A stretch of 64,000 bases of DNA from Trissonchulus latispiculum (GCA_030248195.1 JASAND010006615.1:16745-80744); one strand, 5' to 3'. Positions 23,248 through 33,109 are shown, counted from the stretch's first letter. Program-made: numbers and translations. Notes: generated by a model not told the origin, from the letters alone.

Positions 23248-23587
23248 GGAGCCTCCGTAGCCGAGTGGTTGTTCACTCGCTGCAAAGTGGGGGATCATGT
23301 CAAGTCTAGAGATGAACAAAACATATCTCTAGCATCCTAATTTCTCACTGTTATCCCCCCAAGGCAATACCAAGACTGTCAAGGGGTGGCTGCCAATCAG
23401 GTGGAGCTACCACAGCACCTCCATTACGGTGGACGTAATGGACGTACTGATAGCCATGTAGAACACCTCGGGTAATTGCTGTGGCAATTATTCAGTGTCA
23501 GCATCCCCCTCCCCCGTCAAAAGTGTAAACTTTCTGAGCCGGCACTGCCCCTAACCGGAACACCGACTGGGGTGAGGTGGCTGTAAA
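23248..23587 (+). mobile_element. SINE family S, copy 4 with 11-bp TSD
   Basis: It is flanked by perfect direct repeats AAATCAAGTGA (23237-23247 and 23588-23598). The 340-bp element starts GAGCCTCCGTAGCCGAGTGG. This contains a good Pol III A box of Leu/Ser-tRNA type (TAGCCGAGTGG), and GGATCATGTC follows about 35 bases later as a weak B box. The 3' end CTGGGGTGAGGTGGCTGT runs into an A-rich tail. This is the best-defined member of the family and fixes its ends. The target duplication indicates LINE-type retrotransposition. Confidence 0.88.
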
Positions 23588-24312
23588 AAATCAAGTGAAC
23601 GTCCTTGATCAGATCAGCGTTGAGTTAGAAGAGAATGCAACTACAGCAAGTTTAATACCATACAGAAGCTGGGCCTGCCTCCATTCATGTAGATTGACGA
23701 ATACTGTAGTTTGTAATGTTTTGTTATCTTTAGTTGATAATTCAATTTGTAGAATGTATGATGCTGTCAGCAACAGAATGAACGCTTACATCAATTGTTT
23801 GGAAAGGACAGCTAAACGCTGTAGGCGAACGAATGTGTAGCTGAGTTTAAAGAACGATGCAGTAAACTTATTAAATTATTGTAAATAGCCCAAACATTAC
23901 GGTTTAGCTGCTTTTGCTCTGTGTCAATAGCTTTATAACATTCTTTTTAACTTTAAGACAGGACTACAGTGTATCCGAGGAGTTGCCAGTCCATTGTTAT
24001 TTGCAAACAAGCAATATTTTGTTCAAAAGGTGTGTTTCCACTGGGCAAACATGCTTGTTAACAGAAACAATACGTGTAAAACATTGTGATTTTTATAAGA
24101 CAATTGAAGAAATTACTTATTGTTCACCAAAAAATGATAGCAAATATTTGCCTAGCTGCTGTCGTTATATGCTTTGAAAATTTGTTTCTGAGTAGTTTAT
24201 GAAACAAGCTTATCCCTAACATGAAAGAGACAATATCCCTTTGTTGAACAACTTTGATTTCAATAATCATTACTACAAAACCATTTCGGAACTGGATTTC
24301 AAGAAAGTTACT
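23588..24312. other. Unassigned; short ORFs only
   Basis: Two 87-codon plus-strand ORFs (23577-23840 and 23914-24177) are present but neither shows domain motifs, splice sites or a second copy. They are treated as fortuitous. Confidence 0.35.
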
Positions 24313-24424
24313 ACCGTATTCTCGCGCTTAAGGGAACATGTTCTCTTAAGTGAAATACGGGCAATAATGAAAATTTTTCTGATTTTACTTAAGAGAACAC
24401 GTTCACTTAAGAGAACATGTTCGC
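24313..24424. repeat. TTAA-rich palindromic repeat, left of D2
   Basis: CTTAAGxGAACATGTTCxCTTAAG units occur several times, e.g. 24329-24350 and 24395-24428. Each is a near-perfect palindrome with TTAA at both ends. The block resumes at 25640-25917 after the D2 insertion, which used one of these TTAA sites. The related motif CGTATTCTCGCGCTTAAGG also sits at the left edge of element A1. Confidence 0.7.
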
Positions 24425-24428
24425 TTAA

Positions 24429-25639
24429 GGGGGGGGGTCGCTTTTTGGCCGATTTTTCGACCATTTCCGATTTTGCTCATTTTCACATGTTTTGTAGTCC
24501 TAATGGGTCCTCAAAACAAGACAGGTGCGTTTTGCGTAATATTGCTTCAATCGTTCTGCAGAGCCTTTCAAAGGTGACCTCGACATGTGTTAAACATAGG
24601 AAAATGAAAAAGTTAGGTTAAAAAGTTTGTGGCAGAAAATTTTTTCGCTGTATGCAAGATACAGCGCTGCAACCTTGTTGTACATGTTAAGGACATACCA
24701 GAGAGTGCAAATAACCCTTCTGGAATAATTCTGTTGAGTGCCGGATTTTTGGTGATTTTTCAAAGTCAAAATTTCGGAAAATTGGTGCTTTTGGTACCGC
24801 GAAAAACAGAACCAGCAAAATATTTTCACCTCTCCTGCACGATTGGCAAAAGCTACAGAAATCGCTTATAGATAGTTGCACTCTACGCATACACAGAATT
24901 CCTATGGCAGTAGTTGCAAATTTCTACCGTTTGTAGTGCTCTCAAAAAACTTGCCACAAAATCTGCAAATTTTGCCAAAAATCATCATTTTTCTCAATTT
25001 TCACGTTCTTTTAATAATTTCTCACTCGTTACCCACTCGAAAGTCACCAAAATTGGCACATAAAACTCTCAATGCCTGCAGGCATTATGGTAAAGGCAAA
25101 TGCTTCAAGGTAGAACTTTGCTGTCGTGTCGGCTCCTTTGATCTCTTATAGGTCACAAAAGTCAATTTTTGAAATTCCCAAAATATAAATAAATTGGGTA
25201 TCATTCGATAGCTACTGACGAGCTGAACAACTTTTCTAATAGAACTATGTGTCAGAAATTTAGTATCTGAAAGTTAGAGCAAGTTAAAGTTTGAGGTCAC
25301 AGTTAGCTGAAAAAGGGTCAGTTCACAATTGAAAAATGTACTGTGAACGACTGGCTGGACATCCCGGACAAGTTTTAGTATTAAAATATTAGCCAACCCA
25401 CAGAATTAATTTGCCATATTAGTTAATCCAAATTTCGCCGCCGTTCTGTCTCAGCATGACCTTGGAGGGCAAATCACAGTGATTTTCAAGTTTTCCAACT
25501 TTATAGCTGAATAACTCTGCCACCGTTTGATTTTGAACTCTAATGTTTTGTCTTGTTTTTGAGAACATATGTACCTATATTGTGTGTGAAAATGAGCGAA
25601 ATCCGTGACTATCGATTTTGACCCAAAGCGACCCCCCCC
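24429..25639 (+). mobile_element. TTAA element family D, intact copy D2
   Basis: TTAA (24425-24428) is followed by a nine-G run and TCGCTTT; the other end is AAAGCGA, a C-run and TTAA (25640-25643). The terminal inverted repeats extend ~60 bp with interruptions and include GATTTxGCTCATTTTCAC. Both flanking TTAA copies are intact, so this is the reference copy. D fragments occur at ~14.0, 29.1, 50.3-50.8, 52.5 and 56.1 kb. The 126-codon ORF crossing the left end is repeat sequence, not a gene. Confidence 0.88.
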
Positions 25640-25917
25640 TTAAGTGAATGTACAGTACCACTTAGAGGCACGTTCACTTAAGAGAACACTTAAGTGAATG
25701 TACAGTACCACTTAGAGGCAATTTTACATTACTTTTTATATTCTATTTACCATTGTCCCATTTTGTGGTATATTTGGTATGAAATGTCACTTTTTCTTGG
25801 AAAAATCCAGATTTTTTAGGAAATTTAACTTTCAAAAGGAATTTCTTAATTTATGCTACAATATTTTTGGATTTCACTTAAGAGAACATGTTCACTCAAG
25901 AGAACATGTTTTCTTAA
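25640..25917. repeat. TTAA-rich palindromic repeat, right of D2, with 46-bp duplication
   Basis: CTTAAGTGAATGTACAGTAC followed by CACTTAGAGGCA occurs twice (from ~25639 and ~25689), separated by a CTTAAGAGAACA unit. The same GAACATGTTC palindromes as at 24.3 kb reappear at 25877-25912, ending at the TTAA (25914-25917) used by element C2. This region has received at least two TTAA insertions. Confidence 0.65.
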
Positions 25918-26285
25918 GGTGGTGATTCCCTTTGGTCACTTAAAGTTTGCACCATTATTGCTCATTCATTACTTGGAGTTAAGAAGCCATTTTTATATCC
26001 AAATGTAGCTTGACATTTTCTCTTTTTTATGCATGCAACGAAACTAATGTTGCTTTTCTAAAATATTTTTAACACATTTTAGAAGAAGTCTAATTTTCCA
26101 GAAATTTTGCAGACTCGAGTAAATTTTTTCGCGAGATATCGGTTATATCATTCGACACCTCCATCAAATAGCTGGGGTCGATTTTTTTATTTATTGTGAA
26201 ATCGCGCTTCGTTATAGAGAAATAAGCTGAAATGTGTGCGTAATTTGCCTACATACTTTTTCCAAATTTGTCAAGCGATTTCGGG
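25918..26285. mobile_element. TTAA element family C, truncated copy C2 (inverted)
   Basis: It starts GGTGGTGATTCCCTTTGG after TTAA and is the reverse complement of the right ~370 bp of C1. Shared stretches are TTAAGAAGCCATTTTTATATC, a GACxCCTCCATC segment, and CGxTTCGTTATAGAGAAATAAGCTGAAATGTGTGCGTAA. It ends near GTCAAGCGATT. The other end is missing. Confidence 0.75.
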
Positions 26286-26945
26286 CCCATGTCAAGATAA
26301 AAGTTAGAACCCCCAGAACCCCCATCAGAAAAAAAGGAGGTTCTCAAATTTTTTTCATGCGTTTGTATCCAGAACTTTGATTTGTGCATGACAACGTTGC
26401 GGATCCTATCCTCCAGCAGGCACTTCAGCAGACATGATATGTTTACAGTAGGTATGTAGATATGTATCTCAGTCATCAAACTTGTCTTGTAGCATATCAT
26501 CGTTGGCTTTTCTCATAAATTTAAACTGAAACTTTTCTGTGCGCTACATCCAATATCCATAATATGAGTATCAATCGAAAGCTGACCACAAGGAGGCCAA
26601 ATTCGTCCTGGATCTTAAATTCCAGCAGTATGTCAGTCATCAAACTTGTAGCATACAACCGGGGTGTACTGGGGGGGGGGACTCCTGGCTTTTCTCATAA
26701 ATTTGGACTGAAATTTGTGTGTATGCTACATCCAATAACCACAATATGGGTATCCATCGAAAACTGACGACAAGAAGAACAAGTCCGTACCAGATCTTAA
26801 AGTCCAGACCTCGCACACACTTTTCCGTATACCCGAATTCTGTCAAGATGAAAGTGGCCGGCTATAAAAATTAGAACTCCTTTAACTCCCATTAGAAAAA
26901 AGGTTTTCAAATTTTTTATGCGATAACATCCAGGACTTGAAGTTG
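26286..26945. repeat. Tandem duplications (~165 bp and larger unit)
   Basis: The block CAGTCATCAAACTTGT...TAGCAT...GGCTTTTCTCATAAATTT...GCTACATCCAATA occurs at about 26470-26620 and again at 26632-26815. The outer block GTCAAGATxAAAG...TAGAACxCC...CCCATxAGAAAAAA...TTCAAATTTTTT occurs at 26290 and at 26845. The second copy carries a G-run near 26668. No gene is seen. Confidence 0.75.
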
Positions 26946-26960
26946 AGAAATTGAGAATAT

Positions 26961-27337
26961 TGTCGGGAATTTCCCGAAAACCCTGCTACATTGTTTACAT
27001 TATGTACTGCTGAAATGGCCTAACACTTGTTTACAATTTACTGCTCGTCATTTTTGTTTACATTCAGCTTGGCTGATCCGGTTTTTTCTGGCTTTTATTG
27101 ACATTGAATTGACACTAAGACTTATCTGGATTTATCTGGTTTTTATGGACGTTACGTTGTAGCTATCTGGTTTTATCTAGTTTTTGTTGATACCATTTTG
27201 GCTGTTTTATTTTGGAACATCAGCTTATAAAGAGTAGTGTATATAAAAGTCGTTGTACAGTCCAGCTGCTAGTATAGTTTTTTCTCTTCAAATATAGATC
27301 AATTTAGAAACCTTTATTGCAATGGCAGATATGTGCA
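26961..27337 (+). mobile_element. Probable solo LTR (377 bp) with TATA promoter
   Basis: The segment begins TGTCGGGAATTTCCCG and ends TATGTGCA, i.e. TG...CA as in retrotransposon LTRs, and ATAT flanks both sides (26957-26960, 27338-27341). A TATA box TATATAAAAG lies at 27240-27249, with ACAGTCC about 15-20 bases downstream as a possible initiator. No internal retroelement ORFs follow, so it would be a solo LTR left by recombination. The 4-bp duplication is AT-only and could be chance; the alternative is an ordinary promoter. Confidence 0.55.
27240..27249 (+). promoter_or_regulatory. TATA box
   Basis: TATATAAAAG is a strong match to the metazoan TATA consensus. It lies ~75 bases upstream of the ATG at 27322. 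It would drive either LTR transcription or the small ORF. Confidence 0.6.
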
Positions 27338-27513
27338 ATATTGAGGGTAGGCTGAAAAGGAAAAGACAATTGACTACCGAATATGTAAATGTTGATGAGC
27401 CACCGTCTACTAAGGAGGGCCCTAAGGAGGAACGTAACAAAGCTGCTGGGAGCCCTGCTGGGTCAGAAACCAATGAAAGAAACGACAGCACAAGCCAATC
27501 CTCATGGATATGA
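27322..27513 (+). CDS. 63-codon hydrophilic ORF with own promoter and poly(A) signal
   Basis: ATG in a fair context (TTGCAATGG) opens 63 codons of polar sequence: RLKRKRQLTTEYVNVDEPPS near residues 10-29, then Lys/Glu/Ser/Asn-rich. No hydrophobic core is seen. It is preceded by a TATA box at 27240 and followed by AATAAA at 27537-27542, 23 bases after the TGA, so it has the minimal layout of an intronless gene. Its first codons overlap the end of the probable solo LTR. It may be a short unfolded protein, an LTR-driven chimera, or the 5' remnant of a retroelement gag. Confidence 0.4.
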   Translation: MADMCNIEGRLKRKRQLTTEYVNVDEPPSTKEGPKEERNKAAGSPAGSETNERNDSTSQSSWI

Positions 27514-27536
27514 GAAATGAGAAATTTTCTTTAAAT

Positions 27537-27542
27537 AATAAA
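27537..27542 (+). terminator. Poly(A) signal AATAAA
   Basis: Canonical AATAAA 23 bases after the stop of the 63-codon ORF, followed by an A-rich tract. Confidence 0.4.
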
Positions 27543-27883
27543 AAAGAAAAAGAAAATGTTCCTTGAATTGCATAATTTGACTAATGACTTCATGCTGTGC
27601 TAAGTCTAACTATTAGCAATAGTTGCACTTTACACCTATGCTTAGTGTACACATTTTCGTCTTTAAGCATATTGTTTATATCATTGACACTGACAGCTGT
27701 CGAATCTTGGCTTGCGCTAATGAAATTTTCTTCTTTCCCAAGCAAAAGAAAAAGAAAATGAAAGAAAATTTAAAGAAAATTTTGTCCCCTCAAATAACAG
27801 CATGGCTGTAGAATGCTGGGCAGTGTTCCAAACCTAGGTCAATGCATCATTAAAGCATGCATTGTGAACGGATGCCTTGAGCC

Positions 27884-28971
27884 TAGGGTTGTGTTCAATA
27901 CTAAAAAGTGGGGCCGGGGCCGGCCCCCGTCCCCCCAAATGGGAGACCGGGCCGCGTCATTGAAGGGCCGGCACCACCACCGGACCCCGGTGTCGGGTAA
28001 AACAACGGATCCCGCGGTTCCATGCCAGAAAAATTTTCCTTATTAATATAATGATTTGAATATAATTTTTGCATAATTCTTGCACTTACGTTGCAAGTTT
28101 GAATGATTTTGTTTGCTCTGTGAAAATAAGTTACTCCAAGATCTTATTTCAACACTATATCTGCCCAAGTTAACCCATCTTGCCAGTGCAGTGGCACATC
28201 AAACAAATCAGAATAAAAAAATTGTAGGACTTAGAATACACAGAATGAAATGTACTCCCAGCCGGAAACATTTTGGGCGAGGGCATCTTCCCGTCTGTCC
28301 CCTTTTCTAAATACAGGTCAATAGAAATTTAAAGGTTCGTTTGTTCAGCCGAAAACTTGTAAGCAAAACTACAGGTTTCTTTAGATTTACTACAGGAAAC
28401 TTGTAATTTTCACTATTTGAATGTTTGCCAGAAGGTATCCTACAACAGTCTGTAAAAATGAAAACCTCCACCGGCAACTGACGGCACAAGATCACTCTTC
28501 AAGAAAACCACAAAAACTTCTATAGCTTCCATAAAACTCTTTAAGAGTAAAACATAGAGGGAATATTAGATAGAGGGAAATTAAAAATATAATGGGAATT
28601 CAAAACAGCTTCTAATAAATTCCATACATTTGTAATTTCTAATGAATTCTAATACATTCCATACATCTTGATAATATAAGCACTGATTTCCGATTAATAC
28701 TTTGTTTTAATTATAATTATTACAATTTTCTAACTATTCCAAGAAAGCATTTCCAAGAAGCTATGCATAGAAGGTGAAATCTGATAGTTTACCGAAAGCA
28801 AAAATTAGAAAATAGCTAAGAAAATTTTTATTCCATACGTTAGAATTGGCGAATTTCATACTTTCCAGCAGGAAATCAAAACGGTGGCCGGTTAGGCGGC
28901 CGTGACCGACAACGGCTCCTGGGGCAAGCCCCCAGGGGACCGGCCCCACCACCGGCCCTCGAACAACCCTA
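27884..28971. mobile_element. hAT-like element with GC-rich ends
   Basis: The left end is TAGGGTTGTGTTC and the right end is the complement of TAGGGTTGTTCGA. The flanking 8-mers CTTGAGCC (27876-27883) and CAAGAGCC (28972-28979) agree at six of eight positions. Subterminal regions are strongly GC-rich (GGGGCCGGGGCCGG on the left, CCGGCCCCACCACCGG on the right) while the interior is AT-rich. No transposase is readable. This looks like an old non-autonomous hAT of ~1.1 kb. Confidence 0.7.
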
Positions 28972-29087
28972 CAAGAGCCACCTTTGCTCAAAAAGATACC
29001 TTAGCAAATAATTTAATTTGGTGTGTCGGTCAATCCTGTTCTCGATCGCGTTCGATCGCTACCTGGCTTTGAAGGACTCATTACCGG

Positions 29088-29232
29088 AATTTACAGGTTT
29101 TCCAGCTTTGAATCTGAATAACTCTGTCGCAGTTTGATTTCGAACTCCAGTTTTTGTCATGCTTTTGACAATATATAGGGCATATTATATGGGAAAATGG
29201 GCGAAATCCGTGACTATCAATTTTTGACCAAA
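29088..29232. mobile_element. TTAA family D fragment
   Basis: It matches the right ~140 bp of D2: CCAGCTTTGAATCTGAATAACTCTG, GTTTGATTTxGAACTC, and GGGCGAAATCCGTGACTATC followed by TTTTGACCAAAG. The terminal G-run and TTAA are gone. Confidence 0.65.
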
Positions 29233-29382
29233 GTAAGTCATCCTGTGTGTTTTGGTCTAACGGTCTAACCGAGTGCATTTAGAACTTTGAAAAACATGCG
29301 ATACTCGGGTTGCCAGTTTTATACAGGATCAGGTTACAGTAAATATTTTTTATATTAGAGCACAACTTAATCATTCTCTTAT

Positions 29383-29558
29383 CTTATCCTTTCAATCCAG
29401 ATTGTCACGCCGCAGCACTGCCTTGGGGTAATGGACAACCATACGACGAGAAACCAACGTTTGACTGTGCTGCTGTACTCCAGTTTGGATCTATGCACAC
29501 TGTGCCCTGCGAGATGTCTCTGCACATCGTTTGTCAGATAGCTAACTTCCCACAGTAG
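29383..29558 (+). pseudogene. C-type lectin domain, C-terminal exon fragment (copy 4)
   Basis: The plus strand reads SYPFNPDCHAAALPWGNGQP, then DCAAVLQFGS, VPCEMSLHIVCQIANFPQ and TAG at 556-558 of this kilobase. This aligns with the 48-kb copy (AYPSNPNCNAKTLPW...SGQPD...NCAYI...ENC...VVCMI). An AG at 29399-29400 could serve as acceptor, but homology extends upstream of it. All lectin cysteines of this part are kept. The sugar-site motif reads QPY rather than QPD. No partner exon was found on this strand nearby, so it is probably an orphan fragment or part of a gene whose other exons are unrecognised. Confidence 0.65.
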
Positions 29559-30016
29559 GATGCTTGCACTAATTGAAAGACTATCAAATGAAAGCAGTCC
29601 CAATGTCATTTGAACACATGTTTGCAAGCGCCTAGAATTTATTTAAATCAACTAAAGCTAGCACATGACATGAAAAATAAGCGAAAAAACTAGGTCCAAA
29701 GTCGAACCCAACATTCGCCGGTCCTTCTCTTACCTGTGAATTTTATCTGTTATATCTGGTTGTGAAGTCTCTAGGACACAGAAAAGACAAGGGCAAGACT
29801 TCTTTGACTTTTGGTATAGCAACGTCAGAAGTTAAGAAAAATTATTTAAAGGGTCTTGGAAAGTCAGACTTCTCAAATCTTGCACATAAAGGCTTTGGGG
29901 ACGGAGTAGATACTCCTTGTGTACTAAAGACTTAAAATTTGTAACTGAAACTAAGCATTTTGCTAGTCACACTTTCTTCTTTTCTTTAACAAATCGTTTT
30001 AGATGTCTTTCATTTG

Positions 30017-30089
30017 TGCGCCGATGGCCGGGTGGTTAGAGTTCTCGACTGCGAGTCGGAGGTTGTGGGTTCGATTCCCACCGGCGCCA
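30017..30089 (+). tRNA. tRNA-like gene, apparent anticodon GCG (Arg)
   Basis: A 73-base cloverleaf can be drawn. The acceptor stem has six of seven pairs, the anticodon arm has loop CTGCGAG (anticodon GCG), the T arm GTGGG-TTCGATT-CCCAC is perfect, and a good B box GGTTCGATTCC is present. The D stem is poor. GCG for Arg is unusual in animal nuclear genomes, which decode CGC with ACG. A tRNA pseudogene or SINE head is therefore as likely as a working gene. Confidence 0.5.
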
Positions 30090-30227
30090 AATACTTTTGC
30101 TTGCAGACACCTACAGCCCTCCAAAATGCGCGAGATGCTTTTGAATGAAGCAATCATAAAATTCAGATAATTTTGATTTGGCCTGTCGAATCCCAACAGC
30201 GACCAAAACTTTTCTAAAGGAAAGTTT

Positions 30228-30298
30228 GACCGCTGGTGGGATCGAAACAATGCCCTGTCGACCCTGAATCGAGTGCTCTACCACTGAGCCAACGCGGT
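30228..30298 (-). tRNA. tRNA-like sequence, apparent anticodon CAG
   Basis: The minus strand has an excellent A box (TGGCTCAGTGGTAGAGC) and B-box-like GTTTCGATCCC. The acceptor stem pairs at five positions (ACCGC/GCGGT). The anticodon loop reads TTCAGGG. There is no long variable arm as expected for Leu and the T stem is weak, so it is probably a tRNA-derived pseudogene. Confidence 0.45.
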
Positions 30299-30642
30299 TT
30301 CTTTTGATGCCTGTCTGGGCTTACATTTCGTGTTTCGGCAGCCTTTGTAACTTGCTAAAAATGTGCGTAAATTAGTTATCCGACAAACAAAAAATGATGA
30401 ATAATTTCTCTAACCTTGTCGTTTCTTCAATAAAAGAATGTTGCGTGTTCAAAATAGATTAGTTTGGTTAATATTCTTTTAGAAGATTCAGCAAGCTATG
30501 TGACGGAAACTCTTCCAATAAATAAGTGTCTCTTTATAACGGATGGGCAACGACGCATTGTTTGCTAGTTATATGCATGCGTCCGCTATCATATATATAG
30601 GCCCTGTAGCCTTGCAGCCTCATCCGTATGGGTTTCATTGCC

Positions 30643-30715
30643 CTTGTAACGTAGTGGTATAGCTGTTGGTCTCCAAATCTGTATGGTGTATGGGTTCGAT
30701 TCCCTTTGTGTTCCC
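30643..30715 (+). tRNA. tRNA-like pseudogene, CCA in anticodon position
   Basis: A-box-like AACGTAGTGGTATAGC, a loop CTCCAAA (anticodon CCA, Trp) and a B box GGGTTCGATTCCC are spaced as in a tRNA. The acceptor halves do not pair, so the molecule would not fold fully. Confidence 0.4.
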
Positions 30716-30867
30716 TTTAAATCACTCGTTTTGCTTTTGTTTTGTGATTAGTCTCCACTTTAAAATTGACTCTAATTAGAGTCATTTAAATCACTTGTTT
30801 TGTTTGTTTTCACTCGAAGATTAACCTGTTGAAGTAGGTTGATAATATACATTTGACGAGCTCAAAA

Positions 30868-30970
30868 CCCAAAATCTAACGATAACTACCATGAGGTCTT
30901 TTGAATTTTGGCTGTAACTTTTGTATGAAGCGATAAAAAACGAAAATCTAACGATAACTACCATGAGGCC
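30868..30970 (+). repeat. Two-copy 30-bp direct repeat, 70-bp spacing
   Basis: AAAATCTAACGATAACTACC followed by ATGAGG occurs at ~30871 and ~30942. No further copies were noticed. Confidence 0.6.
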
Positions 30971-31383
30971 TTGCGAAGAGCTTCAAAATGAGCCCGTCTT
31001 TCTAGCACTGATGGTTGGTGAGAAGGTGACAAACCGATGGGGAAAAACCCAATGCGGGGAAAACCCATGAAAAAACCAGCCGAATTTTTGGTATATAAAA
31101 TAAAAGTGAGGGAAAATGATCAGATGAGGAAAAACAACATACGGGCGGCAAATATACGTACGTACAATTTAGTTGGTCAGAGGGAAGAAGAGTGTTCTAA
31201 GTTTTAGACGGGGGCGAAGATCTGCTTCTATACGTATGTACAACGATTGGCTTATTTTCAGAAAGGAATAGAGATGAAACACGTTATAAAAGAACCAAGC
31301 GTATGAAAAAGTGAATATACGTACAGTATGTAGCATACGTACAGTATGTAGCTCTAGAAACAAGAAAAACGCGTTTTCTATTC

Positions 31384-31757
31384 AGGTGCGCGAAAAGTAT
31401 TGTACAGGTGCACAGTCGCCCCCCCCCCAAACATGCCTGGACCAGTGGGCGGAAAAATACCGTTGGCAAATACGCGATACAGGGAAAACCCACGATCGGG
31501 GGAAGGTGCGCGAAAGTATTGTACAGGTGCAAAGCCTGCCCCCCACCAAAACATGGCTGGACCAGTGGATAGAAAAATACCGTTGGCAAAAACGATACGT
31601 GGAAAACCCTTGAAAACTGGTTTCAGTTTTTTGTCAACTATTTCCATGGCCCCCCATGCCTGATTTGCAGCTTTAATTCCCCCCATGGGGTGCTAAAATT
31701 GGTTTTAGTTTTTTGTCAAATATTTCCAAGGCCCCCCATGCCTGATTTGCAGCTTAG
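31384..31757 (+). repeat. Two adjacent tandem duplications (~120 bp and ~84 bp)
   Basis: The unit GGTGCGCGAAA-AGTATTGTACAGGTGC...CCAAxACATG-CTGGACCAGTGG...AAAAATACCGTTGGCAAA occurs at ~31385 and ~31505. Directly after it, GGTTTxAGTTTTTTGTCAA...ATTTCCA-GGCCCCCCATG-CCTGATTTGCAGCTT occurs twice (~31618 and ~31702). Overlapping ORFs of ~100 codons on both strands are by-products of the repeat. Confidence 0.75.
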
Positions 31758-31901
31758 AGAAAGTTTCAATGGAGAAGTGTTCCGGTAATGTTAAACCCAT
31801 CTATATTCCGCGGCAATAGTTCTGCCTCCAGGCAGAACAATTAGAAAAAAGGGACTAACAGTAACATCGTCAGAACTCGAGAGGAATTGGTGACAAAAAT
31901 A

Positions 31902-31973
31902 GATTCCAGTGGGGTTCGAACCCACGCATCACGGTGATTAAAACACCAACGCCGAGTACTCGGCCATGGAATC
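31902..31973 (-). tRNA. tRNA-like gene, anticodon UAA (Leu-type)
   Basis: This is the best cloverleaf in the window. The acceptor stem GATTCCA/TGGAATC is perfect over seven pairs. The D stem is GCC(G)/(C)GGC, the anticodon stem has five pairs with loop TTTTAAT (anticodon TAA), and the T arm GTGGG-TTCGAAC-CCCAC is perfect. The D loop lacks the usual GG, and a nuclear tRNA-Leu would normally have a long variable arm, absent here. The gene may be functional, organelle-like in origin, or a young SINE head. Confidence 0.6.
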
Positions 31974-32079
31974 ACAACGGAGCCAAAGCAAAGGAAACAT
32001 TTTATAGCTGACGACGTTCAGAATCTATCCTTTGGCTACAATATCAACTTCATTATTCTGTTTGTTTAATAAGAATTTT

Positions 32080-32290
32080 CCTTTATATGTATATGACATT
32101 TATACACATGTGACGAAGTTCGTAATTACATACCTATTATATGCGTGTATTGTACACACAGGTGTAATGTGGAATGTGTGAATATTCGTGTAGTCTAGAC
32201 AACGCGTACAAAAAGTTAGAAGTACAAAAGGGTCAATCATTAGAAAAATAATTTCACAACTAAATTTAATTGAAAAGTGTTTCGAGTTAA
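32080..32290 (+). repeat. Repeat I, direct copy of 39.74-39.97 kb
   Basis: ATATGTATATGACATTT, GTGACGAAGTTCGTA, GGTGTAATGTGGAATGTGTG, AGACAACGCGTACAA and AAGTACAAAAGGGTCAAT are shared in order with 39742-39965. At 39-40 kb the sequence is one arm of a fold-back element; here only one arm is present. Confidence 0.75.
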
Positions 32291-32616
32291 CTACGTAATG
32301 GCTGTAGCAGTATATAACGTAACTGTTGGATCATTTAATAGAATTTATCCCTAGTAACGCAAATGTAATTTTTGTTGAGATTTTGAACGATTTCGGAATT
32401 GCAGTGTAGCGGAAATCTAAATTCATAAAAATTTTAAGCTTTTCGGATATTAATTACGTTGCACTGGTTATTCTAGAACCTCACTTCTAACTAAATTGAC
32501 AGAACTTCAAGTGCAAAAAATATATAATTTGGTTACAAGACAAGCGACGTATGCTAACTTTTTCCACATTGACGAATCGCAAATTTGTGCAATATACGTT
32601 ATTCACTTATTCCTAG

Positions 32617-32978
32617 CGAACCAGTGTCGGAATACGACCTGTGGGTAAATGTTGTGCCAATTTACACGAAGTTTGAATTTTCACGTCATTCATTTTCAAT
32701 TCACGTCAATTTTGAAGGTGAACAAATTTGCCGTCTTTTTAATATCTTTCAAAGAGTCAAGAACTGGCGTGCAACGCTACATTTCAGCCACCGCTTTGAA
32801 ATTGGAGTTCAAAAATAATCCAGATCCAAGGAAAGGAGAGCGAGGCCTGACTCTAGAAATAGTCCATCCAAGGAACATGACTGAAAAGCATTTGATTGAG
32901 ACTCAAAAAACTGCTGGGCTAAGGATGCATACGTTATTTAGCTTACAGAGCATTCAAATACTGCACAACTTGCATTGA
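32617..32978 (+). pseudogene. Exon-like coding remnant with a frameshift at an A5 run
   Basis: Acceptor-like TTCACTTATTCCTAG ends at 32616. One frame then reads EPVSEYDLWVNVVPIYTKFE and so on to a stop at 32816. The next frame continues from the same place (NNPDPRKGERGLTLEIVHP...HNLH) to a stop at 32977. The switch falls at TTCAAAAATAAT, a homopolymer. The amino-acid make-up of both halves looks protein-like, and together they would form about 120 residues. No family is recognised. It is either a decayed exon or a real exon with an assembly indel. Confidence 0.3.
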
Positions 32979-33109
32979 AATCCGAGGTTATGAAAAATTT
33001 GATTGTGGAAAACCTATCCTTTCTTGGATGTTTGTATATTGCAAGATCCTGGTTTTAATCTATGTTTGCTGTTAATTAAATATAAGGTAGTGTACTTGTT
33101 GACACCCTA

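Noticed and set aside
9326..25639. Assigning the TTAA elements to piggyBac
   Set aside because: TTAA target sites are also used by Kolobok and Sola3 and the ends do not match the CCC-type piggyBac termini; no transposase is present to decide.
31284..31686. Overlapping ~100-codon ORFs on both strands
   Set aside because: Explained by two tandem duplications; both strands open and no motif.
32585..32818. A complete gene starting with the in-track methionine at 32585
   Set aside because: That start is an alternative codon upstream of a likely splice acceptor; no ATG or promoter is visible.
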